From: DASPSM01 sp963800135
Lineage (GTDB): Bacteria; Planctomycetota; Planctomycetia; Planctomycetales; Planctomycetaceae
Reading direction: 5' to 3'
Length of the DNA stretch: 64,000 nt
Assembly (NCBI GenBank): GCA_963800135.1
Contig: CAWCZR010000009.1
Span: 448,662-512,661, forward strand
In this document: piece by piece, positions 42,592 through 50,569 of the stretch
Position numbering within the stretch: the stretch's first letter is position 1
How the letters are laid out: each line of letters starts with the position of its first letter
Program-made: the position numbers and the translations under genes
Notes under the pieces: model-generated
What the model was told of the DNA's origin: nothing
The model's input: only the letters and a program-made list of their open reading frames with translations
Database searches by the model: none

Positions 42592-44127
42592 ATGCTCGCC
42601 AGGCTCACAACTTATTCGCTGCTCGGGATCGAGGCCCTGCCGGTTGAGGTCGAAGTCGATATCTCGCCCAGGGCGCTGCCCAAAACCATCCTGGTCGGCA
42701 TGGCCGAGGCGGCCGTCAAGGAGAGCACGCCGCGGATCGAGCGGGCGCTGGTCAACGGCGGCTATCAGCGGCCCGTCGATCGCATCGTCATCAATCTCTC
42801 GCCGGCCGACTTGCCCAAAGAGGCCGCGTCGTTCGATCTGCCGATCGCACTGGGGCTCCTGGCCGCCAGCGGACAGCTGGCTTCGACGCGGTTCGACGGC
42901 TATGCGGCCACGGGCGAGTTGGCGCTCGACGGCACCGTGCGGCGGACCAAGGGCGTGCTGTCGATGGCTCTGGCCGCTCGGCAGCAGGGCAAGCGCGGCT
43001 TGCTGGTGCCGGCCGAGAACGCGCAGGAAGGGGCCGTCATCGAAGGGCTCGAGATCATCGCCGTCGGCTCGCTGGCCGAAGCGGTCGGCTTCTACACCGA
43101 ACAGCTCGACATCCCGCCGATCCGCTTTGAATGGGACCAGGCCCGGCACACCTTCGGCAACTACGCGCTCGACTATGCCGACGTGAAAGGCCAAGAGTCG
43201 GCCAAGCGGGCCGTCACCGTCGCCGCGGCCGGCAACCATCATCTCCTGATGATCGGCTCGCCGGGCACGGGCAAGACATTGCTGGCCCAGCGACTGGGGA
43301 CGATCCTGCCGGACTTGCTTCCGGAAGAGAGCATCGAGACGACGCGGATTTATAGCGCGGTCGGGCGGCTCGCGCCCAATCAATCGTTGATGCTGTTGCG
43401 TCCGTTTCGAGCGCCGCACCACACGATCAGCGAGGCGGGACTGGTCGGCGGCGGCAGCACCCCGGCCCCGGGCGAGATCTCGCTCGCCCATCACGGCGTT
43501 CTGTTCCTCGACGAATTGCCCGAGTTCAACCGCCGCACGCTGGAAGTGCTCCGGCAGCCGCTCGAGGAAAATCGCGTGACGATCTCGCGGGCGATGGGCA
43601 GCCTGACTTTCCCGGCGAACCTGATGCTCGTGGCCGCGATGAATCCGTGCCCCTGCGGCTACCGTGGCGACCCGCGGCGGCAGTGCAATTGCACGCCGAT
43701 GCAGATCGAACGGTACCTCAGCCGGATCAGCGGGCCGCTCCTCGACCGAATCGATATCCACGTCGAGGTGCCGCCGGTGCCCTTCCGCGAACTTGCGGAC
43801 ACGGGCGGCGGGACGACCAGCGCCCAGATGCGCGAACAGGTCGTGGCCGCTCGCGATCGACAGATCCAGCGTTTCCGCGGCGAAACGTCGAAAGCCAACG
43901 GCAAGATGGCCCCGCCGGAAATCCGCAAGCACTGCCGCCTGGCCCGCGACGCCGAGTCCCTCCTCAAGACAGCAATGGAAGAACTCGGCCTCTCCGCGCG
44001 GGCTCACGACAAGATTCTCCGCGTCGGCCGCACGATCGCCGACCTGGCCGGCGCGACAGACATCGCAGCCGAGCATTTGAGCGAAGCGATTAATTACCGC
44101 ACGCTCGACCGGCGGTATTGGGCGTGA
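42592..44127 (+). CDS. YifB/ComM-family Mg-chelatase-like AAA+ ATPase
   Basis: 511 residues, the usual family length. The N-terminal domain (LLGIEALPVEVEVDISPRAL, PRIERALVNGGYQRP, FDLPIALGLLAASG) is followed by the AAA+ core. Walker A is GSPGTGKTLLAQRL, then FRAPHHTISEAGLVGGG and Walker B with VLFLDELPEFNRRTLE. The C-terminal Mg_chelatase_C part includes ARDRQIQRF and TLDRRYW. ComM is a helicase that extends D-loops in natural transformation; orthologues elsewhere are less well defined. ComEC at 59378 in the same window makes a DNA-uptake role plausible. No strong ribosome-binding site precedes the ATG at 42592. Confidence 0.92.
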   Translation: MLARLTTYSLLGIEALPVEVEVDISPRALPKTILVGMAEAAVKESTPRIERALVNGGYQRPVDRIVINLSPADLPKEAASFDLPIALGLLAASGQLASTRFDGYAATGELALDGTVRRTKGVLSMALAARQQGKRGLLVPAENAQEGAVIEGLEIIAVGSLAEAVGFYTEQLDIPPIRFEWDQARHTFGNYALDYADVKGQESAKRAVTVAAAGNHHLLMIGSPGTGKTLLAQRLGTILPDLLPEESIETTRIYSAVGRLAPNQSLMLLRPFRAPHHTISEAGLVGGGSTPAPGEISLAHHGVLFLDELPEFNRRTLEVLRQPLEENRVTISRAMGSLTFPANLMLVAAMNPCPCGYRGDPRRQCNCTPMQIERYLSRISGPLLDRIDIHVEVPPVPFRELADTGGGTTSAQMREQVVAARDRQIQRFRGETSKANGKMAPPEIRKHCRLARDAESLLKTAMEELGLSARAHDKILRVGRTIADLAGATDIAAEHLSEAINYRTLDRRYWA

Positions 44128-44223
44128 GAGCCCCGGGCTCGCTCGGCCGCCGGGCCACGACCGAGCCGAGAACGACCCGACCGAGGCCCAGTGGAAGGCG
44201 AAAGCCAGCTCAACGACCGGGGT

Positions 44224-46695
44224 TTACATCTTGTCCCAGTAGAGGATCTGGCCGTCGTTGCGAATGATGAGGTTCTTGAGCTGATCACCGACGTCTGCCA
44301 AGCGAAACCGTCTGACGGATCCGTCGGCGAGAGCCGCCGAGAACTGGCCATTCACAAAACCGCCCAACGCGGGCACCGCGCCTTGCGGATCGAAGGCAAT
44401 GTCTTCCGGCTTGGTCCAGGGGATGTTGCGCTTGGCTTCGACGATCATCAATGTGTTGCTCGTGCCATCGGTGATGTCGCTGATTTTCACGCCGTCGGGT
44501 CCCTCGAACACGGTGCCCGGCCCGACGAGCGCGTAGTAGCCGCTATTGGGCGATTTGGGATTGTCATACGGACTGCGGAACGTGGCGGGCGATTGTGCCA
44601 GCACTCTCTTGTTGGCCTCGCTGTCCCAGGGTTCATTGAAACGATATTGGTCGTAGAGCGTTTTCGCATCCAAGAACGGCAGTAGCTCGACGCGCCAGCT
44701 GTGTGGCGTTTTGCCGTCCGGCCCCATCACGACGGCCGGCGGAAAGTGATCGTGCTTGTCGTGATAGTTGTGCATCGCTAGCGCAAGCTGCTTGAGATTA
44801 TTTTGAGTTTGGGTCGAGGCGTCGGCCGGCCTGCGACGGCGCACGGCGTTGATGCCGACCGGGATTCTAGCGCCAAGCTTCTGAGCGTCGATCGGGTGGC
44901 CGTCGTTCCGCATGATCAGCCACTTGAGCTGGTCTTTGGTCTTTTCCGTGTCGAACACCCGGGCGGATCCGTCGGCGAGCGCCGCTGCGAAATGTCCCTT
45001 CTCGAATCCTCCCAGCTCGGGCAGCGGTTTCTCGGGATCAAAGGAGATGTCGTCGGGCTTGGTCCACGGGATATTTCGTTTCGCCTCCACGACCATCAGG
45101 GTGTTGCTCGTTCCATCCGTGATGTCTCGGATTTTGATGCCGTCTTTGCCCTCAAAGATCGTGCCCGGACCGACGAGGACGTAGTAGCCGCTGTTTGTCG
45201 TTTTCGGATCATCGAAGGGGTTGCGGAGACAGGCGGGCATTTGCTCGAGCACCTTTTTGTTGTTCTCGCTGTCCCACGGCTCATTCATTCGATACTGGCC
45301 GTAGAGGTCGTTCTGATCCAAGTACGGCAGCAGCTCGACCCGCCAGCTGTGCGGCGTTTTTCCGTCCGGGCCCAGCACGACGGCTGGCGGAAAATGCTGA
45401 TTCTTGGAGTGGTAGTTGTGCATGGCCAGCGCGAGTTGCTTGAGGTGATTGAAGTCCTCGACGATCTTGGCCCGGTTCTGGATAACGTGATTCAGGTTCT
45501 GCGCGACCTGTTGCTGCTGTTCGAGCTGAAACTTCGCCGGTGGGGTATCTTGATTTTGGGCGACCACCAGGGAAGCCGCATCTTTGCCGTCGGCTCGATC
45601 GTCGCTGGCGACGGAGCCGCGAATTCCGGCGGCACACACAGCCGCGACCAGAACGGCCGCCACGCTCAAGAACACGACGGGGCGAGAAACGTCGCCGCCC
45701 AGCGACTTGGATCGGTGCAACATTTCGATTCTCCGGACGAACGTTTTGGAATTGGGAAGAAAAGCGTTGGCCGGCCACGCGAGTGGCTGATCGGCTTGCC
45801 GCAAGGCCATGGCGGCCAGCATCGTCACGTATTTGCGTTGCCCGCCGACGACTCGGGCCGCGGCGGCGTCGGCAGCCAGTTCTTGCTGCAAGCGAAGCCG
45901 GTTGGCCAGGCCGTGCACGAGCGGATGATAGAAGTGCAGCGCGACGCCGATTTGTGCGGCCATCCACGCGGCGAAGTCGTTGCGGCGGACGTGCTCAATC
46001 TCGTGGGCCAGCACGGCCTGCCGCTCGTCGTCGGTCCAGTTCCGCCAGTCGGTGGGAAGCAGGAGCATCGGGCGCAGCCAGCCGATCGTGGCGGGCGTGC
46101 TGAGCCGCGTCGTCTCGCGGAGCTCGACTCCTTTCACGCAGCCGAGTTGGGCGCATACGACGTCGGCAAGCTCGCCCAACCGTCGGTCGGTGACGGGGTG
46201 GGAGTTGCCGCGGTAACTGCCCACGGCCGCCAATCCGAGTGCGATTCGCACGGCCATGCCGGCGACGCCGATGAAGTAAAGCCCGGCTACGAGTCCCAGC
46301 CAATGATCGGCCAGTGCGCCCCAGAGTCGCGACGACGAAGCGGTCGGGACAGCCGCGTTCTGGGGCGAATCGCCGGCGATCGTGTCGACAAAGTCGTCAT
46401 CGAGGCGAGACTGGGCGAACGGACTGGGCGCTTCGCGGCCTGCGGGTTCGGCCCGCTGAATGTGCGAATCGGCCGAATGAGACCAGGGCAGCTTCTCCCA
46501 ACCGAGATGCCACGCCGGCCAGGGGCAGAACGCGGTTGCCGTCAGCCCGGCGACCGCCAGCAAAGCCGCCACGGCCACGGTGGCGCCGGCAGCCGGTCGG
46601 CGGCGACCCAAGAGCGAACCCACGCCGAGCGCGGCGCACGCCAAAACGCTCACTTGAACCGGGCACCACAACAGAATTTGGGTGACGGAACTCAT
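44224..46695 (-). CDS. BlaR1-type M56 metallopeptidase fused to two DUF1559 domains
   Basis: 823 residues. The N-terminal sensor-protease part has about four membrane helices and the zinc motif HEIEH in AVLAHEIEHVRRNDFAAWM, with a downstream LRLQQELAADAAAARVVGG. Another membrane helix follows near residue 345. The extracytoplasmic part holds two similar DUF1559-like repeats of about 190 residues. Both share NLKQLALAMHNYH, PDGKTPHSWRVELLP, EPWDSE, SGYY.LVGPGT, TDGTSNTLM and AALADGS. Instead of the penicillin-binding sensor of BlaR1 it therefore displays two pilin-like domains. It overlaps blaI by 4 bp (ATGA), so both are one operon and the protease probably inactivates the repressor after a signal. 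Confidence 0.88.
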   Translation of the reverse strand: MSSVTQILLWCPVQVSVLACAALGVGSLLGRRRPAAGATVAVAALLAVAGLTATAFCPWPAWHLGWEKLPWSHSADSHIQRAEPAGREAPSPFAQSRLDDDFVDTIAGDSPQNAAVPTASSSRLWGALADHWLGLVAGLYFIGVAGMAVRIALGLAAVGSYRGNSHPVTDRRLGELADVVCAQLGCVKGVELRETTRLSTPATIGWLRPMLLLPTDWRNWTDDERQAVLAHEIEHVRRNDFAAWMAAQIGVALHFYHPLVHGLANRLRLQQELAADAAAARVVGGQRKYVTMLAAMALRQADQPLAWPANAFLPNSKTFVRRIEMLHRSKSLGGDVSRPVVFLSVAAVLVAAVCAAGIRGSVASDDRADGKDAASLVVAQNQDTPPAKFQLEQQQQVAQNLNHVIQNRAKIVEDFNHLKQLALAMHNYHSKNQHFPPAVVLGPDGKTPHSWRVELLPYLDQNDLYGQYRMNEPWDSENNKKVLEQMPACLRNPFDDPKTTNSGYYVLVGPGTIFEGKDGIKIRDITDGTSNTLMVVEAKRNIPWTKPDDISFDPEKPLPELGGFEKGHFAAALADGSARVFDTEKTKDQLKWLIMRNDGHPIDAQKLGARIPVGINAVRRRRPADASTQTQNNLKQLALAMHNYHDKHDHFPPAVVMGPDGKTPHSWRVELLPFLDAKTLYDQYRFNEPWDSEANKRVLAQSPATFRSPYDNPKSPNSGYYALVGPGTVFEGPDGVKISDITDGTSNTLMIVEAKRNIPWTKPEDIAFDPQGAVPALGGFVNGQFSAALADGSVRRFRLADVGDQLKNLIIRNDGQILYWDKM

Positions 46696-47075
46696 TGTTG
46701 CTGCTCCCGCAGAATTTTTTCGAGGAGGGCCCGCTCCTTCGCCGTCAGTTTGCGGTCCTCGGTCAGCCGCACGAGCAGATGCTCGCGCGAGCCGCGGAAG
46801 ACCCGCTTGACCAGATCGCCCAAAAGGCGGCCAGACACATCGTCGAAGGTGCGGATCGGCTCGTAGCGGAAGGGGCGCTCGTCGTTGGTCTGCCGCACGA
46901 ACTCCTTCTCCATCAGAATCCGCACGAGCGTGGCGACGGTGGTGTACGCCAAGTCGCGACCGGCAGTGGCCAGCGCCTCGCGGACTTCGCCCGCCGTCAG
47001 CGCGCCCTGCTTCCAGAAGACGTGCATGATTTCCAGTTCGCGTTCGGTCAGTTCAGTCGCTTTAGGCCGGGCCAT
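46692..47075 (-). CDS. BlaI/MecI/CopY-family transcriptional repressor
   Basis: 127-residue winged-helix repressor. Recognisable: LTERELEIMHVFWKQGALTA, REALATAGRDLAYTTVATLV, RILMEKEFVRQTNDERPFRY, and a C-terminal dimerisation part (RLLGDLVKRVFRGSREHLLV). Family members are cleaved or released after signalling by their M56 partner, which is encoded directly downstream with a 4-bp overlap. The promoter and a candidate operator lie 23-77 bp upstream, so autoregulation is likely. Confidence 0.93.
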   Translation of the reverse strand: MARPKATELTERELEIMHVFWKQGALTAGEVREALATAGRDLAYTTVATLVRILMEKEFVRQTNDERPFRYEPIRTFDDVSGRLLGDLVKRVFRGSREHLLVRLTEDRKLTAKERALLEKILREQQQ

Positions 47076-47097
47076 CGCTGCTCCCGTGTCTTCGCCA

Positions 47098-47131
47098 GTA
47101 CGATATTTGGTTTTTTAGATTTGATAGTAGT
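47098..47131. promoter_or_regulatory. Candidate BlaI operator (imperfect inverted repeat)
   Basis: AGTACGATAT on one side and TGATAGTAGT on the other are imperfect reverse complements (7 of 10). They straddle the -10 region and start site of the blaI promoter. BlaI-family operators typically carry TAC/GTA half-sites, as here. Confidence 0.45.
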
Positions 47132-47152
47132 CATGCGGGAGCGGGTCGTCAA
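47124..47152 (-). promoter_or_regulatory. Promoter of the blaI-M56 operon
   Basis: TTGACG (47152-47147), a 17-bp spacer and TACTAT (47129-47124) on the minus strand. The predicted start is near 47117, giving a leader of about 40 nt before the blaI ATG. Good match to a housekeeping promoter. Confidence 0.6.
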
Positions 47153-47300
47153 CGATCTTTTTTCGAGAATTTTCGGGAGCGCCGCTGCCAACGCGCAAAC
47201 GTCCAGCGAGTCGGGATCCGATTGACAGGTCCGCCCGATTGAGATATGCCTGACTGCCCATTTCGCTTTGATTTCTCGCTCTTTTCTTAGTGAAAAAGAG

Positions 47301-47316
47301 GGCCGCTTTGGCGGCC
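47301..47316 (+). promoter_or_regulatory. Hairpin just before the SulP start
   Basis: GGCCGC-TTTG-GCGGCC, a perfect 6-bp stem with a 4-base loop. It ends 7 bases before the SulP ATG, where it would cover the ribosome-binding region. Could lower or regulate translation. Confidence 0.4.
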
Positions 47317-47323
47317 GTGCTCC

Positions 47324-48997
47324 ATGTCCCTTCCTCTGCCCAAGTCGATCCTCTGTCTTCGTGGCTATCGGTTCCCCACGTTTGTCTCCGACCTCGTCGC
47401 CGGATTGACCGTGGGGTTGGTGGCGCTACCGCTGGCGATGGCGTTTGCCATCTCCTCGGGGGTTCCGCCGCAAGCCGGCTTGTATACGGCGGTTGTCGCC
47501 GGGTTCTTGATTTCGGCGCTCGGCGGGTCGAAGACGCAGATCGGCGGACCGACGGGAGCGTATGTCGTCGTCGTGTTCGCGATCGTGGCTCAGCACGGAC
47601 TGGACGGGCTGCTGGTCTGCACGATGCTGGCGGGCGTGATGCTCTTGCTGCTGGGGCTGACCGGGCTCGGTTCGATGGTCAAGTTCATTCCGCGGCCCGT
47701 GACGATCGGCTTTACCAACGGCATTGCCGTGCTGATTGCCAGCACGCAGATCAAGGATTTCTGCGGTCTGAAGATCGAGACGATGCCCGGCGACTTCATC
47801 GGTCGCATGCGGGCCCTCGTGAGCCATCTCGACACGTACTCGGTCGCTTCGCTGGTGTTGGCTGCATCTTCGGTGGTTGTGATTCTCTGCTTTCGCCGAT
47901 TTGCGAAGCGCGTGCCGGGCTCGATCGTGGCGCTCGTCGCTGCCACGGTCGTGGTGGTGATCTGGCGACTGCCGGTGGAGAGTATCGGAACGCGTTTCGG
48001 CGGGATTCCCAGCGGGCTGCCGACATTTGCTCTGCCTCATTTCCACGCAGACCAGATTGTGCCGCTGCTGTCACCGGCGTTGACGGTCGCCCTGTTGGGT
48101 GCGATCGAATCGTTGATGTCGGCCGTCGTCTCCGATCGGATGAGCGGCGACCAGCACGACCCCAACGTGGAACTCGTCGCCCAAGGCCTCGCCAATATCG
48201 CCTCGCCGCTGTTCGGCGGCATTCCGGCGACAGGCGCCATCGCCCGCACGGCGACGAACATCCGCTCGGGCGGCAAGACGCCCGTGGCGGGAATGATCCA
48301 CGCGCTCACGCTACTGGCCATCCTCTTATTTGCCGCGCCTTTGGCCCAATACATCCCGCTGGCCGTGCTGGCCGCCATCCTGATGGTCGTCAGTTACAAC
48401 ATGGGCGAATGGAGCGAAATCCCCAAGCTCCTCAAGATGACCTGGGCCGACATCAGCGTCTGGCTGGTGACGTTCGCGCTCACGGTTTTTGCCGATCTCA
48501 GCCTGGCCGTCGAAGTCGGAATGCTGTTGGCCGCGTGGCTCTACATTCATAAGGTGACGCGGACGACGACGGTCACCAAGGTCACGCGCGAATATGTCGA
48601 GGAGGGACGGCTGCACATCCTGCAGGACAAGCCAATTCCTGACTACGTCACGGTGTTCCGCATCCACGGACCGTTCTTGTTCGGGGCGTCGGAGAAGCTG
48701 CGGCAAATCGCCGCCGAGCCGGATCAGCTCGCGCCGATCGTCATCCTGCGGCTGCGGAACATGACGGCGATCGACGCCACTGGCCTCCTGACTCTCGAAG
48801 AGTTGGCCGACAAACTGCACGCGTCGGGTCGCAATCTGATTGTTTGCGGAGCCCGACCGCAGCCCGCCGCCTTGTTGCACCAGGCTCAGTTCGAAGAGCA
48901 CATTGGCGAGCCGAATATCTGCCCGAACATTCATGCGGCGCTCGAGCGTGCTAAGACGATTTTCACCAATCCGCCTCCGGTCCGCCGCACGGCTTGA
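47324..48997 (+). CDS. SulP-family inorganic anion transporter
   Basis: 557-residue inner-membrane transporter with about ten to twelve hydrophobic helices in the first 410 residues. Visible SulP landmarks: DLVAGLTVGLVALPLAMAFA, SGVPPQAGLYTAVVAGF, GGSKTQIGGPTGAYVVVVFA, GGIPATGAIARTATNIRSGG. A C-terminal STAS domain follows (about 435-545; RIHGPFLFGASEKL, VILRLRNMTAIDATGLLTLE). Members carry sulfate, bicarbonate or other anions. The carbonic anhydrase gene 48 bp downstream favours bicarbonate. Divergent from blaI. Confidence 0.93.
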   Translation: MSLPLPKSILCLRGYRFPTFVSDLVAGLTVGLVALPLAMAFAISSGVPPQAGLYTAVVAGFLISALGGSKTQIGGPTGAYVVVVFAIVAQHGLDGLLVCTMLAGVMLLLLGLTGLGSMVKFIPRPVTIGFTNGIAVLIASTQIKDFCGLKIETMPGDFIGRMRALVSHLDTYSVASLVLAASSVVVILCFRRFAKRVPGSIVALVAATVVVVIWRLPVESIGTRFGGIPSGLPTFALPHFHADQIVPLLSPALTVALLGAIESLMSAVVSDRMSGDQHDPNVELVAQGLANIASPLFGGIPATGAIARTATNIRSGGKTPVAGMIHALTLLAILLFAAPLAQYIPLAVLAAILMVVSYNMGEWSEIPKLLKMTWADISVWLVTFALTVFADLSLAVEVGMLLAAWLYIHKVTRTTTVTKVTREYVEEGRLHILQDKPIPDYVTVFRIHGPFLFGASEKLRQIAAEPDQLAPIVILRLRNMTAIDATGLLTLEELADKLHASGRNLIVCGARPQPAALLHQAQFEEHIGEPNICPNIHAALERAKTIFTNPPPVRRTA

Positions 48998-49045
48998 CGG
49001 ACGCACGCGGCTGCTTTGGGCCAACCGCTCATCTGGAACCGCACT

Positions 49046-49750
49046 ATGAGCCAGGATTGGGTGAATCGGCGGCGATTTCTCATCGCGTCGGGAGGGGCGG
49101 CTCTGTCGGCCGTGGTGGCCCGAACAGCCAGCGCCGCGTCGAGTCTGCCCTCGGACGAGGCCCGCGCCGTTCTGGCCCAGCTGCGGGAGGGAAACCGCCG
49201 GTTTGCCGAGGGAAAAACGCGACACGCCCATCAGGGAACGGACTGGCGTCGACACCTGGTCGGCAATCAGCAGCCCATCGCCACCCTGCTCGGCTGCAGC
49301 GACTCGCGCGTGCCGCCCGAGTTGGTGTTTGACCAGGGATTCGGCGACCTGTTTGTGATTCGCGTGGCCGGCAACGTGGTCGCGCCGGACGTTATCGGCA
49401 GCCTGGCCTATGCGCTCGAACATCTCAAAACGCCCCTCGTCGTCGTGCTGGGACACCAGAATTGTGGAGCGGTGACGGCGGCCGTCGAGGCGCTGGGCGA
49501 TCCGGCCTTCCGAGACATCGCGCCGATTCGCGGCCTCGTCAACCTGATCGAACCCGGGCTGAAGAACGTCGACCTGCGGCTGCCGATGCCGAAACGCGTG
49601 GCCGCCGCGGTCGAAGCCAACGTCCGCTGGTCGGTGGGACAGCTGGCGGAACAGCCCGCATGCAAGAAACTGTTGGCTGATGAAGCGGGCTTGCTCACTG
49701 GCGGAATTTATGACTTGGGAACCGGTTTGGTCCGTTTCCTGGAGGGCTGA
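49046..49750 (+). CDS. Beta-carbonic anhydrase with Tat signal
   Basis: 234 residues. The N-terminus NRRRFLIASGGAALSAVVAR is a twin-arginine signal, so the enzyme is probably exported folded with its zinc. The beta-CA active site is complete: Zn ligands Cys in GCSDSRVPPEL, and His and Cys in GHQNCGAVTA; the Asp/Arg dyad is in CSDSR. It converts CO2 and bicarbonate. The start is the ATG just ahead of the twin-arginine motif. It follows the SulP gene by 48 bp on the same strand, which suggests a two-gene CO2/bicarbonate module. Confidence 0.93.
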   Translation: MSQDWVNRRRFLIASGGAALSAVVARTASAASSLPSDEARAVLAQLREGNRRFAEGKTRHAHQGTDWRRHLVGNQQPIATLLGCSDSRVPPELVFDQGFGDLFVIRVAGNVVAPDVIGSLAYALEHLKTPLVVVLGHQNCGAVTAAVEALGDPAFRDIAPIRGLVNLIEPGLKNVDLRLPMPKRVAAAVEANVRWSVGQLAEQPACKKLLADEAGLLTGGIYDLGTGLVRFLEG

Positions 49751-49851
49751 ACTCATCGCGTCATCGTGAACAGCTGGTTGGTCCATCCCGACGCGGCTAT
49801 TCTTCCGGTCGCTGCTCGTTTTTTGGCGAAATGCTTGGAGGGGACCGACGG

Positions 49852-50439
49852 ATGAAATTCGCGCGATGGACCTTTGGCGTGGCCGGCGTCTACGGCGTGC
49901 TGGCGATTTTGCCGTTGTATTTCTTGGAAGGTCGGATCGGCCAAGAGACTCCGCCCGCGATCACGCATCCGGAGTTCTTCTACGGATTCGTCGGCGTCGG
50001 TTTAGCCTGGCAGCTGGCCTTTCTGTGCATCGCCTCCGATCCGGCGCGCTATCGGCTGCTCATGCTGCCGGCCGTGGTGGAGAAATTCTCGTTTGCGATC
50101 GCCGCAACCGTGCTGTACTTCAACGGTCGACTGGCGGCGACGATGCTCGGGTTCGGCAGTCTCGATGCCCTGTTGGGCGTGCTGTTCCTCATCGCCTATT
50201 GGAAAACGGCCGGTTCGTCGATCGCGCGGGGAACAGGCGAGCGAGAGTTGACGGCCCGCGTTTGGCTCCAATCGCTGGCCCGACTGACAACTTTGCAAGG
50301 CCTCGACGACGAGATCGAGCGGCTTGCCGTCACCAAGGAAGACGCCGTGGCCAGGCAGAAGTTTCAGCACGCAGCCTGGCTCCGCGACCGGGGCGACGAA
50401 CTGAAAAAGATGAAAGAGTCGTGGCCTCAGTCCAGCTGA
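49852..50439 (+). CDS. Membrane protein with C-terminal UVR motif
   Basis: 195 residues from an ATG after GGAGGGGACCGACGG. About four hydrophobic helices (GVAGVYGVLAILPLYFL, GFVGVGLAWQLAFLCIA, AVVEKFSFAIAATVLYF, ALLGVLFLIAYW) are followed by a polar tail. The tail DDEIERLAVTKEDAVARQKF-QHAAWLRDRGDELKK fits the UvrB/UvrC (UVR) helical-hairpin motif, which mediates protein contacts. Combining it with a four-helix membrane domain is unusual in my experience. Function unknown. Follows the carbonic anhydrase by about 100 bp. Confidence 0.7.
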   Translation: MKFARWTFGVAGVYGVLAILPLYFLEGRIGQETPPAITHPEFFYGFVGVGLAWQLAFLCIASDPARYRLLMLPAVVEKFSFAIAATVLYFNGRLAATMLGFGSLDALLGVLFLIAYWKTAGSSIARGTGERELTARVWLQSLARLTTLQGLDDEIERLAVTKEDAVARQKFQHAAWLRDRGDELKKMKESWPQSS

Positions 50440-50569
50440 GTGCCGCGGAGCTTCCGCAGGCGCGGTTGGTGGAAGTTGCTCTTTGTGGCGAACCACTCCT
50501 TCGCCATACTTCGCCCCGTCGACGGTCACTTGCCGTCCCGATCTCGGCCTTCCGCGCTGCGGAGTTTCG

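Noticed and set aside
42508..44076. 522-residue open frame on the minus strand opposite the ComM-like gene
   Set aside because: Purely antisense to a well-conserved ATPase. Its Arg/Gly/Asp/His composition is typical of shadow frames in GC-rich DNA.
44803..46866. 687-residue plus-strand frame opposite the M56 gene
   Set aside because: It is the shadow of the M56-DUF1559 coding sequence. It has no domain and no start signal.
47290..48552. 420-residue frame overlapping the SulP gene on the same strand
   Set aside because: It is the +1/+2 shadow of SulP, which has full membrane and STAS domains in its own frame.
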